64,000 bases of DNA from Citrobacter sp. Marseille-Q6884 (lineage in GTDB: Bacteria; Pseudomonadota; Gammaproteobacteria; Enterobacterales; Enterobacteriaceae). Shown in pieces: positions 17,709-25,195 of the stretch (position 1 is the first letter of the stretch; each line of letters begins with the position of its first letter). The stretch spans positions 1,178,001 to 1,242,000 of the forward strand of contig NZ_CAMDRE010000002.1 in NCBI RefSeq assembly GCF_945906775.1. Direction: 5' to 3'. A program made the translations under genes and the position numbers. The notes below the pieces were generated by a model. That model was not told the origin of the DNA, searched no databases, and saw nothing but the letters and a program-made list of their open reading frames with translations.

Positions 17709-18866
17709 ATGTTAAATAACATTAGCGTCAGGACATTTATTATTTTATTTTTGGTGTTTACTCTCTTTGTTATTAATGTGGTTGAAGTCATGTTGTCTGC
17801 CGGCCTTGATGTTATTATTTACGCAGATGTTGTAAGTGTTATTTCTATTTTGTGTTTATGGTGGTACATGACCAAATATCTGGTGGTGCCGATTAACACC
17901 GTAAAAAAGAGTATTGAAGAGGTCACATCAGGAAATCTGGCGATAAGTATTCCAGAATTTGGAAATAACTGTGCGGGGCGGCTCATTCCGGGTATTAATA
18001 GCTTATCCAATAATATTTCAGCACTGGTCAATGAGATAAGAACGTCTTCGCAGACGGCGATGGCGCTCTCCGAACAGCTGGCGGAGCGTAGCGCCGAGCT
18101 TTCCGTTAAAACAGAACAGCAGTCAGGCGCATTGACGCAGACAGCCGCTAACATGGAAGAAATTGCGGTCAGCACACGTAATAACGCCGATAACACGCAA
18201 ATGGCCAGCACTCAGGCCAATATTGCATCGCAGTCTGCTCGTCAGGGCGGTGAACTAATGATAAAGGTCGCGGCAAATATGCGCTCGATCACCGAATGCG
18301 CGGAGCAGATGACAGAAATCATTACGCTGATAGACGGCATTGCATTCCAGACAAATATTCTGGCATTGAATGCCGCAGTGGAGGCGGCAAGGGCAGGCGA
18401 GCACGGTAAAGGTTTTTCTGTGGTGGCGGGTGAAGTGAGAATACTTGCGCATCGCAGCGCTGAGGCGGCAAAGAACATTAAACGACTGATTGATGAAACC
18501 CACCACAATGTCCAACAAGGGGCGGGTATTGTGCGTGAAGCAGAAAAAAATATGCAGGATATTGTGGATGGCGCCGGGCAATTAAATCAGTTAATGGGAG
18601 AAATACGCAGCACAACGCAGGAGCAGGAAAAAGGGATCACCCGGATTACTCAGGCGCTGGCTGAACTGGAAAACGTGACCCAAAGTAATGCTGTCATGGT
18701 TGATGAACTCTCCGACTCGTCGGGCGTTCTGAAAAGTCAGGTGAACGATCTCCAGTCCCGAACACATAAATTTCGCTTAAGTAATACCTCGTCGAATGAA
18801 TTGTTTGGGAGAGCGCGTGTAAGTTCAGGTATATCAGCCCGCGATAAATACGGCCATTCTTTCTAA
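17709..18866 (+). CDS. Methyl-accepting chemotaxis-type protein without periplasmic sensor domain
   Basis: About 385 aa. Two membrane helices close together near the N-terminus (about 5-25 and 35-55) leave almost no periplasmic loop. A HAMP-like segment follows (LVVPINTVKKSIEEVTSGNL), then a long signalling domain with the hairpin tip IAFQTNILALNAAVEAARAG. It can couple to CheA/CheW but must sense through the membrane, the HAMP region or a partner. The C-terminus lacks the NWETF receptor-modification pentapeptide. The ATG at 17709 follows GGTGAG; the frame stays open further upstream. It sits beside cyclic-di-GMP genes. Confidence 0.85.
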   Translation: MLNNISVRTFIILFLVFTLFVINVVEVMLSAGLDVIIYADVVSVISILCLWWYMTKYLVVPINTVKKSIEEVTSGNLAISIPEFGNNCAGRLIPGINSLSNNISALVNEIRTSSQTAMALSEQLAERSAELSVKTEQQSGALTQTAANMEEIAVSTRNNADNTQMASTQANIASQSARQGGELMIKVAANMRSITECAEQMTEIITLIDGIAFQTNILALNAAVEAARAGEHGKGFSVVAGEVRILAHRSAEAAKNIKRLIDETHHNVQQGAGIVREAEKNMQDIVDGAGQLNQLMGEIRSTTQEQEKGITRITQALAELENVTQSNAVMVDELSDSSGVLKSQVNDLQSRTHKFRLSNTSSNELFGRARVSSGISARDKYGHSF

Positions 18867-19013
18867 TCCTGGTGTCTGAAACGCCGAGATCGTCGGCGTT
18901 TCGCCTACGCAAACACTTTTCTGAATCATTTCAGCAGTATGGGACAATGAGATATTGCTTAACATATACTGAAGGCTAGACTAACGATAAAGCTGAGTGT
19001 ACGTGGAGGCGAT

Positions 19014-19997
19014 GTGGAAGCCATTAAGGGATCGGAAGTTAATGTGCCGGATGCCGTGTTTGCCTGGGTGCTGGATGGTCACGGTGGAGTAAAACCGCTC
19101 GATAACAATGATGTTATCGACAGTCAGCATCCTTGTTGGCTGCATCTTAATTATACACACCCTGATAGTGCGCAATGGCTGGCGACAACACCTTTACTGC
19201 CCAACAATGTGCGGGATGCGCTGGCGGGTGAAAGCACACGTCCACGCGTCAGTCGGTTAGGGGAAGGGACGTTGATCACGTTGCGCTGCATTAATGGCAG
19301 CACCGATGAACGTCCTGATCAACTGGTCGCGATGCGTTTATACATGGATGAACGTCTGATTGTCTCAACGCGACAGCGCAAAGTGCTCGCGCTGGATGAT
19401 GTGGTCAGCGATCTGCAGGAAGGGACGGGGCCGTCTGACTGCGGCAGTTGGCTGGTGGATGTGTGCGATGCGTTGACCGATCATGCCAGCGAGTTTATCG
19501 AGCAACTGCACGACAAAATTATCGATTTGGAAGATAACCTACTCGATCAGCAGATCCCACCGCGCGGGTTTCTGGCATTGCTGCGCAAGCAATTGATTGT
19601 CATGCGTCGCTATATGGCGCCTCAGCGCGATGTCTACTCGCGTCTGGCGAGTGAGCGGTTGTCGTGGATGACCGACGACCATCGACGTCGGATGCAGGAT
19701 ATTGCCGACAGACTGGGCCGGGGCCTGGATGAGATAGACGCCTGTATTGCCCGGACCGGGATTATGGCGGACGAAATTGCACAGGTGATGCAGGAATCTC
19801 TGGCACGCAGAACTTATACCATGTCATTGATGGCAATGGTCTTCCTGCCCAGCACATTTTTAACCGGATTATTCGGCGTTAACCTCGGCGGCATTCCCGG
19901 TGGCGGGTGGCAGTTTGGTTTCTCGCTGTTTTGTATTCTGTTAGTTGTCCTGATTGGTGGTGTTACTTTATGGTTGCATCGTAGTAAATGGTTGTAA
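19014..19997 (+). CDS. zntB: Zinc transporter ZntB
   Basis: A 327-aa CorA-superfamily protein matching E. coli ZntB (YdaN). There is a large cytoplasmic N-terminal domain, a long stalk helix, and two C-terminal membrane helices separated by the signature loop FGVNLGGIPGG (GxN motif). It functions as a pentamer and carries zinc across the inner membrane; proton-coupled uptake has been proposed. It starts with GTG after TGGAGGC. Confidence 0.96.
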   Translation: MEAIKGSEVNVPDAVFAWVLDGHGGVKPLDNNDVIDSQHPCWLHLNYTHPDSAQWLATTPLLPNNVRDALAGESTRPRVSRLGEGTLITLRCINGSTDERPDQLVAMRLYMDERLIVSTRQRKVLALDDVVSDLQEGTGPSDCGSWLVDVCDALTDHASEFIEQLHDKIIDLEDNLLDQQIPPRGFLALLRKQLIVMRRYMAPQRDVYSRLASERLSWMTDDHRRRMQDIADRLGRGLDEIDACIARTGIMADEIAQVMQESLARRTYTMSLMAMVFLPSTFLTGLFGVNLGGIPGGGWQFGFSLFCILLVVLIGGVTLWLHRSKWL

Positions 19998-20043
19998 CAA
20001 CAACATTTTTTAGGGACTTTCATGCGTGAAAACGCCCAATATT

Positions 20044-20057
20044 TTGAGCGAAGTCAA
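20044..20057 (+). promoter_or_regulatory. FNR box of the fnrS promoter
   Basis: TTGAGCGAAGTCAA matches the FNR dyad. Its centre is about 42.5 bp before the FnrS 5' end at 20093, the spacing of a class II FNR-activated promoter. CAATAT at 20080-20085 fits as the -10 element. Confidence 0.85.
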
Positions 20058-20092
20058 TAAACCAACTACCTATTCGGGGCAATATCTCTCTC

Positions 20093-20214
20093 GCAGGTGA
20101 ATGCAACGTCAAGCGATGGGCGTTGCGCTCCATATTGTCTTACTTCCTTTTTTGAATTACTGCATAGCACAATTGATTCGTACGACGCCGACTTAGATTA
20201 GTCGGCTTTTTTTT
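20093..20214 (+). ncRNA. fnrS: FnrS small RNA
   Basis: The sequence starting GCAGGTGAATGCAACGTCAA and ending in a hairpin (GCCGACT/AGTCGGC) plus eight Ts is nearly identical to E. coli FnrS, and the length is 122 nt. FnrS is made under anoxia by FNR (and ArcA) and, with Hfq, represses mRNAs of aerobic metabolism such as sodB, maeA and gpmA. The gene lies between zntB and dbpA exactly as in E. coli, downstream of an FNR box. Confidence 0.95.
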
Positions 20215-20271
20215 GCCTGCAGAAAATCAGCGTCTACCCTAAAAGGGTCAACCTGAATGACTGGAGGGTAT

Positions 20272-20454
20272 ATGACCTGTCTTATCGCGCTGTTGCAGCT
20301 GCTAGCGCTGCACTCTGATTCAATACCAACCGACCCGGTTCCCGTTCCCGATCCGATTCCTCGTCCGCAACCGATGCCAGACCCGCCGCCAGATGAAGAA
20401 CCGATTAAATTGTCGCATCGTGAGCGGAGATCTGCGAGGATACGCGCCTGCTGA
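20272..20454 (+). CDS. Small proline-rich protein, 60 aa, unknown function
   Basis: The ATG at 20272 is preceded by GGAGG at ideal spacing. The product starts with a short hydrophobic segment (MTCLIALLQLLAL) and continues with a run of Pro-Asp/Val/Ile repeats (DPVPVPDPIPRPQPMPDPPP), then a basic tail. Possibly a small envelope or membrane protein, since the N-terminus could be a signal anchor. It lies between FnrS and dbpA, 28 bp before dbpA, so it may be co-transcribed with it. An earlier ATG at 20257 lacks a ribosome site. Confidence 0.55.
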   Translation: MTCLIALLQLLALHSDSIPTDPVPVPDPIPRPQPMPDPPPDEEPIKLSHRERRSARIRAC

Positions 20455-20482
20455 ATATGAGTTTCTACCGCGAGATTAAATT

Positions 20483-21856
20483 GTGACCGCTTTTTCAACC
20501 CTGAATGTTTTACCTGCCGCCCAACTCGAGAATCTGAATGAGCTGGGTTATCTTGAAATGACGCCTGTCCAGGCCGCCGCGCTACCGGCTATTCTGGCCG
20601 GGAAGGACGTTCGCGTGCAGGCAAAAACCGGCAGTGGTAAAACGGCCGCGTTTGGTCTTGGACTTTTACAGCACATTGATGCCGCGCTGTTTCAGACGCA
20701 GTCACTGGTACTGTGCCCGACACGCGAGCTCGCTGATCAGGTCGCGGGTGAACTGCGTCGCTTAGCGCGGTTTCTGCCAAATACCAAGATCTTAACGTTG
20801 TGCGGTGGGCAGCCGTTCGGCGCGCAGCGGGATTCTCTTCAGCATGCGCCGCACATCATCGTCGCTACGCCGGGCCGCTTACTTGACCATCTGCAAAAAG
20901 GCACCGTATCGCTGGATGCCCTGAATACGCTGGTGATGGATGAAGCCGATCGTATGCTGGATATGGGCTTTAGTGATGCGATTGATGAGGTGATCCGTTT
21001 TGCACCTGCGTCACGTCAGACGTTGCTGTTTTCAGCGACCTGGCCAGAAGCGATTGCCGCGATCAGTGGCCGGGTACAACAAAATCCGTTAACAATCGAG
21101 ATCGACACGGTTGATGCGCTTCCGGCGATTGAGCAGCAGTTTTTTGAAACCTCCACGCAGGGCAAAATTGCGCTGCTGCAAAAGTTACTCAGCCAGCATC
21201 AACCTGCATCTTGCGTTGTTTTCTGTAATACCAAAAAAGATTGTCAGTCTGTTTGCGATGCGCTGAATGCGGCGGGGCAAAGCGCACTCTCTTTGCATGG
21301 CGATCTTGAACAGCGCGATCGTGACCAGACGCTGGTGCGTTTCGCTAACGGTAGCGCTCGTGTACTGGTTGCAACGGATGTTGCCGCTCGTGGCCTTGAT
21401 ATTAAGTCCCTCGAGCTGGTGGTTAACTATGAGCTGGCGTGGGACCCGGAAGTCCATGTACACCGTATCGGACGTACGGCGCGTGCCGGTAACAGCGGGC
21501 TGGCTATCAGCTTCTGCGCCCCGGAAGAGGCGCAACGTGCTAATATTCTTTCTGAAATGTTGCAGCTGAAGCTGAACTGGCTGCCTGCGCCAGGCAACAG
21601 TGCAATCGTGCCGCTTGAGGCCGAGATGGCGACACTGTGCATTGATGGCGGCAAAAAAGCCAAAATGCGTCCAGGAGATGTTCTGGGGGCGTTAACCGGT
21701 GATATAGGTCTGGATGGGGCCGATATTGGCAAAATTGCCGTTCACCCGGCGCATGTCTATGTTGCTGTTCGCCAGTCTGTCGCGCACAAAGCGTGGAAGC
21801 AACTGCAAAACGGCAAGATTAAAGGCAAAACCTGCCGTGTTCGTTTGCTGAAATAA
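20483..21856 (+). CDS. dbpA: ATP-dependent RNA helicase DbpA
   Basis: A 457-aa DEAD-box helicase, identical in length to E. coli DbpA. Motifs in order: AKTGSGKT (I), PTRELA (Ia), TPGR (Ib), DEADRMLD (II), FSAT (III), and ARGLDI and HRIGRTARAG (V, VI). The C-terminal RNA-binding domain (about 385-457) is the one that recognises 23S rRNA hairpin 92. It helps late 50S ribosome assembly. Starts at GTG 20483, matching the E. coli N-terminus MTAFSTLNVLP. Confidence 0.97.
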   Translation: MTAFSTLNVLPAAQLENLNELGYLEMTPVQAAALPAILAGKDVRVQAKTGSGKTAAFGLGLLQHIDAALFQTQSLVLCPTRELADQVAGELRRLARFLPNTKILTLCGGQPFGAQRDSLQHAPHIIVATPGRLLDHLQKGTVSLDALNTLVMDEADRMLDMGFSDAIDEVIRFAPASRQTLLFSATWPEAIAAISGRVQQNPLTIEIDTVDALPAIEQQFFETSTQGKIALLQKLLSQHQPASCVVFCNTKKDCQSVCDALNAAGQSALSLHGDLEQRDRDQTLVRFANGSARVLVATDVAARGLDIKSLELVVNYELAWDPEVHVHRIGRTARAGNSGLAISFCAPEEAQRANILSEMLQLKLNWLPAPGNSAIVPLEAEMATLCIDGGKKAKMRPGDVLGALTGDIGLDGADIGKIAVHPAHVYVAVRQSVAHKAWKQLQNGKIKGKTCRVRLLK

Positions 21857-21865
21857 ATATCTGAC

Positions 21866-21887
21866 CGGAGTGCCCGATGGCACTCCG
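21866..21887. terminator. Hairpin between convergent dbpA and ttcA
   Basis: CGGAGTGCC / GGCACTCCG with a CGAT loop. There is no strong T tract on either side, so it may act as a bidirectional terminator or a 3'-end stabiliser. Confidence 0.45.
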
Positions 21888-21896
21888 CTTATCCGG

Positions 21897-22832
21897 TTAC
21901 TTCACTTCGACAACGTTCAGTCGCAACTCATCGAGTTGGTTTTCATCTTCTTCTGGCTGCCAGCCTGCGGGTTGCAGTGGGATCTCTTCACGATCAAACG
22001 CCAGGTCACCACCGTCCACGACTTCAGATCCGTGTTTAATGCCTTTAAAATCGAACAGATTAATATCGCTCAGATGCGAAGGTACAACGTTTTGCATCGC
22101 GCTGAACATGGTTTCGATGCGGCCAGGGTAGCGTTTGTCCCAGTCACGCAGCATGTCGGCGATCACCTGACGTTGCAGATTAGGCTGTGAGCCGCACAGG
22201 TTGCACGGAATAATCGGGAAACCTTTGGCTTCGGAGAAGCGCTCAATGTCCTTTTCACGGCAATAGGCCAGCGGACGAATCACGATGTGCTTACCATCGT
22301 CGCTCATCAGTTTCGGCGGCATGCCTTTCATTTTTCCGCCGTAGAACATATTTAAAAACAGCGTTTGCAGGATATCGTCACGATGATGACCCAGCGCAAT
22401 CTTGGTTGCACCTAATTCCGTTGCTGTGCGGTACAGGATGCCACGGCGCAGACGGGAGCAGAGAGAGCAGGTGGTTTTTCCCTCCGGGATTTTATCTTTG
22501 ACGATCCCGTAGGTGTTCTCTTCGACAATCTTATACTCAACGCCCTGCTGTTCGAGATACTCCGGCAGAATATGTTCCGGGAAGCCAGGTTGTTTCTGAT
22601 CGAGGTTGACGGCGACCAGTGAAAAACTGATTGGCGCGCTTTGTTGCAAATTACGCAGAATCTCCAGCATGGTGTAACTGTCTTTCCCACCGGAAAGGCA
22701 GACCATAATGCGATCGCCATCTTCGATCATATTGAAGTCAGCAATCGCTTCGCCTACGTTACGACGCAGACGCTTTTGTAATTTGTTGAGATTGTATTGT
22801 TCTTTCTTTGTAACTTGTTGATTATCTTGCAT
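21897..22832 (-). CDS. ttcA: tRNA 2-thiocytidine biosynthesis protein TtcA
   Basis: A 311-aa PP-loop ATPase (CLSGGKDSYTML) with two CxxC motifs (CSLC and CNLC) whose cysteines hold the [4Fe-4S] cluster needed to thiolate C32 of certain tRNAs. Start at the ATG at 22832 (MQDNQQVTKKEQ) as in E. coli; the open frame to 22874 is upstream DNA. Its 5' end contains the Rac prophage attachment core, and prophage relics follow immediately upstream. Confidence 0.97.
   Translation of the reverse strand: MQDNQQVTKKEQYNLNKLQKRLRRNVGEAIADFNMIEDGDRIMVCLSGGKDSYTMLEILRNLQQSAPISFSLVAVNLDQKQPGFPEHILPEYLEQQGVEYKIVEENTYGIVKDKIPEGKTTCSLCSRLRRGILYRTATELGATKIALGHHRDDILQTLFLNMFYGGKMKGMPPKLMSDDGKHIVIRPLAYCREKDIERFSEAKGFPIIPCNLCGSQPNLQRQVIADMLRDWDKRYPGRIETMFSAMQNVVPSHLSDINLFDFKGIKHGSEVVDGGDLAFDREEIPLQPAGWQPEEDENQLDELRLNVVEVK
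22783..22808. other. Rac-type prophage attachment core inside ttcA
   Basis: The 26 bp from TTGTTGAG to GTTCTTTCTT match, with two differences, the core sequence I recall for the Rac prophage att site at the start of ttcA in E. coli. The adjacent integrase relic supports its use here. I did not find a second core copy before uspF. Confidence 0.6.
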
Positions 22833-22855
22833 TATTACCGTTCTCAAAAACCAAA

Positions 22856-22873
22856 AGGGGCATATAAGGGGCA
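22856..22873. repeat. Two AGGGGCA repeats 11 bp apart (integrase arm-site candidates)
   Basis: AGGGGCA occurs at 22856-22862 and 22867-22873, one helical turn apart, between the att core and the integrase relic. This is where arm-type integrase sites are expected. The same motif and spacing recur at 62150-62167. Confidence 0.45.
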
Positions 22874-22881
22874 AACATCCA

Positions 22882-23230
22882 TCACAGGGCTAGTGTGTTA
22901 TTCAACATTGCAACCTGATCGCCATTCATTTCTTCAATCCATGTACTGTAGACTTCGTACACCATTTGCGCGTTTTATGCCCATCTGATTAGCTATAAAT
23001 GATGGGTTCGCTCCAGCCGATACAGCCAGCAGGCAAAAGTATGCCGCGTATGGTACGGATTACGGCGACGAATACCAGCAAGTTTTACAGCTGCATTCCA
23101 TCTGGCACCAATGCTACTCATAGAGTAGTAAGATTTTTGCTCACCTTTTCGCATCCGTGGCATAAAAACAAAGTCCACGCATTGGTTTTCGGTCTTACCG
23201 TACTCTCGGTGGTGGAACACTATTTTCGTC
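22882..23230 (-). pseudogene. Rac-site prophage integrase, frameshifted C-terminal remnant
   Basis: Minus-strand fragments in three frames rebuild a tyrosine recombinase catalytic domain: RRRNPYHTRHTFACWL (HxxR box), then after a shift SAGANPSFIANQMG, then after another shift NAQMVYEVYSTWIEEMNGDQ and MLNNTLAL before TGA at 22882-22884. At least two indels, and loss of the GH box, show it is dead. It lies next to the ttcA att core, the position of intR in E. coli Rac. Confidence 0.82.
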
Positions 23231-23349
23231 TGGATACCAGGCGCAATAGCACCACCGCTCAACGTATTTGGGTGCGGCAGTCCGACAACCTTGCCGCTGT
23301 GGCCAGTTGGTTTGCTGGCGTATTGATTGGGAATCGTAGCGCTATTCAA

Positions 23350-23560
23350 TGCATGCGCGACCACGCTACAGTTTCGACTCTGCATTTTGTTGATCCGCTT
23401 TATGTGCATGACACGCGTGTCGAGACAGCAAAATATCGCGCCAATCGATTCGAAATGACCGACGCGGAGTACGCAGAACTGCTTAATGCGCTGAAAGAAT
23501 TTTGCGGCGCTGTGATTGTCTGCGGCTACAACTCTGACCTATACAACAGCGCATTGACCT
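23350..23560 (+). pseudogene. Phage DNA N6-adenine methyltransferase, C-terminal fragment
   Basis: The plus strand reads LHFVDPLYVHDTR, then FEMTDAEYAELLNALKEFCG and VIVCGYNSDLYNSAL. This is the shape of D12-class (Dam-like) phage methylases after the catalytic DPPY motif, here DPLY. There is no N-terminal domain; the open frame upstream is antisense to the integrase relic. Likely a leftover prophage gene. Confidence 0.55.
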
Positions 23561-23586
23561 GCGCTGTTTATGTAGAAATGGATGAG

Positions 23587-24066
23587 TTATATTTTTGCTT
23601 TGTTATCTAATAAAAATATTTGGGTACAGTAGTTTCCTGTTTGGGTATACATTTTTAATACTCCACCTTTGTTTTTAGACCAAAGAACGCCAGCGCTATC
23701 TGCGACGTATTTAAAATTATTATCTTGATTAAGAATTCCGGCGCAATTTCCCTCTTGTGTGATAATGGCTGTAGAGGAAGCATAGCAATAACCACCGCTT
23801 TGGGAGAAACGTACGGACTGAATCACTGTATCTCCGGTACTACCATAAGTCATATCAATATCAATATCGTCTTTTGATTTTTCAGGGAAGTATCGGATAT
23901 TTACTCGCCTCTCTTTAGCGGAGTTGGCATTATCAAAAGTTGATTTAATTAATGTATTGCATTTAGTAAATCCAACATTGTTTGCCATTTTTACTGCATC
24001 TGCATCCACACCTGCATGGGTAGAGAAGGATGCCAGTAAAACTGATGAGATGATTAGCTTATTCAA
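23587..24066 (-). CDS. Hypothetical secreted protein, 159 aa
   Basis: Begins MNKLIISSVLLASFSTHA with a clear Sec signal peptide, probable cleavage after THA. The mature part has four cysteines (CNTL, YCYA, NCAG, YCTQ), suggesting two disulfides in the periplasm or outside. No recognised domain. A ribosome site AAGGACTT precedes the ATG. The DNA is AT-rich and lies inside the prophage remnant at ttcA, so it is probably a cargo gene that has outlived the phage. Confidence 0.65.
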   Translation of the reverse strand: MNKLIISSVLLASFSTHAGVDADAVKMANNVGFTKCNTLIKSTFDNANSAKERRVNIRYFPEKSKDDIDIDMTYGSTGDTVIQSVRFSQSGGYCYASSTAIITQEGNCAGILNQDNNFKYVADSAGVLWSKNKGGVLKMYTQTGNYCTQIFLLDNKAKI

Positions 24067-24289
24067 TTTTAAGTCCTTTTTTACAAATGTTCATAATCTT
24101 ATCGGCAAGGAAAACATAAACTTAAGCAATAATTATGCACTATGGACTGACCCCGCCCCGGTAGACGATCCTGCCCAGTTGGACTGGCGCCGCTGAGGTG
24201 TCTGTTTAAACTGTGGTGATTCAGAACGGATAAGCGGGGAAAATGTCAGCACATTTAGGTCAGGAATTACGGGGTAAAAGAGGGGGAAC

Positions 24290-24314
24290 AAAAAGCCCGC
24301 AACGAAGTACGGGC
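24290..24314 (-). terminator. uspF terminator
   Basis: On the minus strand GCCCG and CGGGC pair around a loop containing TACTTCGTTG, followed by TTTTTGTTCC. It starts 9 bp after the uspF stop. Confidence 0.75.
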
Positions 24315-24322
24315 CAAACGGC

Positions 24323-24757
24323 TTAGCGGACCACTAAAACTGAACACTCCGCATGACGCACGACTGCGGCGGCGTTAGAACCCAGCAGATAAGTGGTGAT
24401 ATCGGGGCGATGTGAGGCAATGATGACCATATCCGCCGGTAATTTCTTGGCGATCTCCAGAATTTTATCTTTCGGTGCACCTTCTGCGACATGAACGTGC
24501 ACTCTGTCCGTTGGGATATTGAACTTCTTGATAATCTCTTCCAGTTGAGATTTCGCTTCGGCTTTCAGATCATCCATGGCCGGTAGCTCTGCCGAGTAGG
24601 CCAATCCCAGTGAAGCGTAGTAGGGCAATGATGGGATAACGGTCAAAAAATGGACCTGTGCATCATCAATTTTTGCCTCTGCTTCAACATGGGCAATCAC
24701 GCGTTGAGTTAATTCTGAGTCTGAAATATCGATGGGTACAAGAATCGTTCTGTTCAT
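24323..24757 (-). CDS. uspF: Universal stress protein F
   Basis: A 144-aa single Usp domain nearly identical to E. coli UspF (YnaF). It starts MNRTILVPIDIS and ends with the ATP-binding signature SHRPDITTYLLGSNAAAVVRH. UspF-class proteins bind ATP and affect fimbria-mediated adhesion. AGGAGG precedes the ATG. In E. coli the Rac prophage separates it from ttcA, and here the prophage remnant does. Confidence 0.96.
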   Translation of the reverse strand: MNRTILVPIDISDSELTQRVIAHVEAEAKIDDAQVHFLTVIPSLPYYASLGLAYSAELPAMDDLKAEAKSQLEEIIKKFNIPTDRVHVHVAEGAPKDKILEIAKKLPADMVIIASHRPDITTYLLGSNAAAVVRHAECSVLVVR

Positions 24758-24838
24758 AAAACCTCCTGTTTAAGTATCCGCTTAAAGCTTACCGCGTAAT
24801 GGCACTTTATGTACAATGACAGAAGTCACATTTTGGCA

Positions 24839-25051
24839 TCACTTTATTTTGATTTCAGGGAATTTACCTTTTATTACCCCATCATAAAATCGGCCTTTCG
24901 AGACTACACCAAGAAAGTCACGGAAAATACGGGCAGGAACATGTCGATATTGCAGTGTACCTGTTTGGTGGAACTGAATTTCTAATGTACCGGAGGATTC
25001 GTCATAACCGACGGATGCAATACGGGATGATTTAACGGGGTGATGATTCAT
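24839..25051 (-). CDS. KTSC-domain protein, 70 aa
   Basis: A small protein with the KTSC pattern: HHPVKSSRIASVGYDESSGTLE at the N-terminus, then FHQTGTLQYRHVPARIFRDF and a GRFYDGVIKGKF end. KTSC domains resemble the C-terminus of lysyl-tRNA synthetases and may bind nucleic acid; function is unknown. The ATG at 25051 follows AAGGA; an ATG at 25069 is less well placed. It sits between uspF and ompN. Confidence 0.75.
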   Translation of the reverse strand: MNHHPVKSSRIASVGYDESSGTLEIQFHQTGTLQYRHVPARIFRDFLGVVSKGRFYDGVIKGKFPEIKIK

Positions 25052-25167
25052 TGCAGTTATCCTCAACAACAGGTCTTAATGCACGATATCATCTATCAGA
25101 GGAGTGTTTTAAGGCAACAGATATAATGTTTTGATCTACATAAAACAGAATGACGCTGGAAGAGAAT

Positions 25168-25189
25168 AGCCCGCTGTTTCCAGCGGGCT
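25168..25189 (-). terminator. ompN terminator
   Basis: AGCCCGCTG / CAGCGGGCT with a GAAA loop, 7 bp after the ompN stop, followed on the minus strand by ATTCTCTTCC. The T tract is weak but the stem is strong. Confidence 0.65.
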
Positions 25190-25195
25190 GACAGA

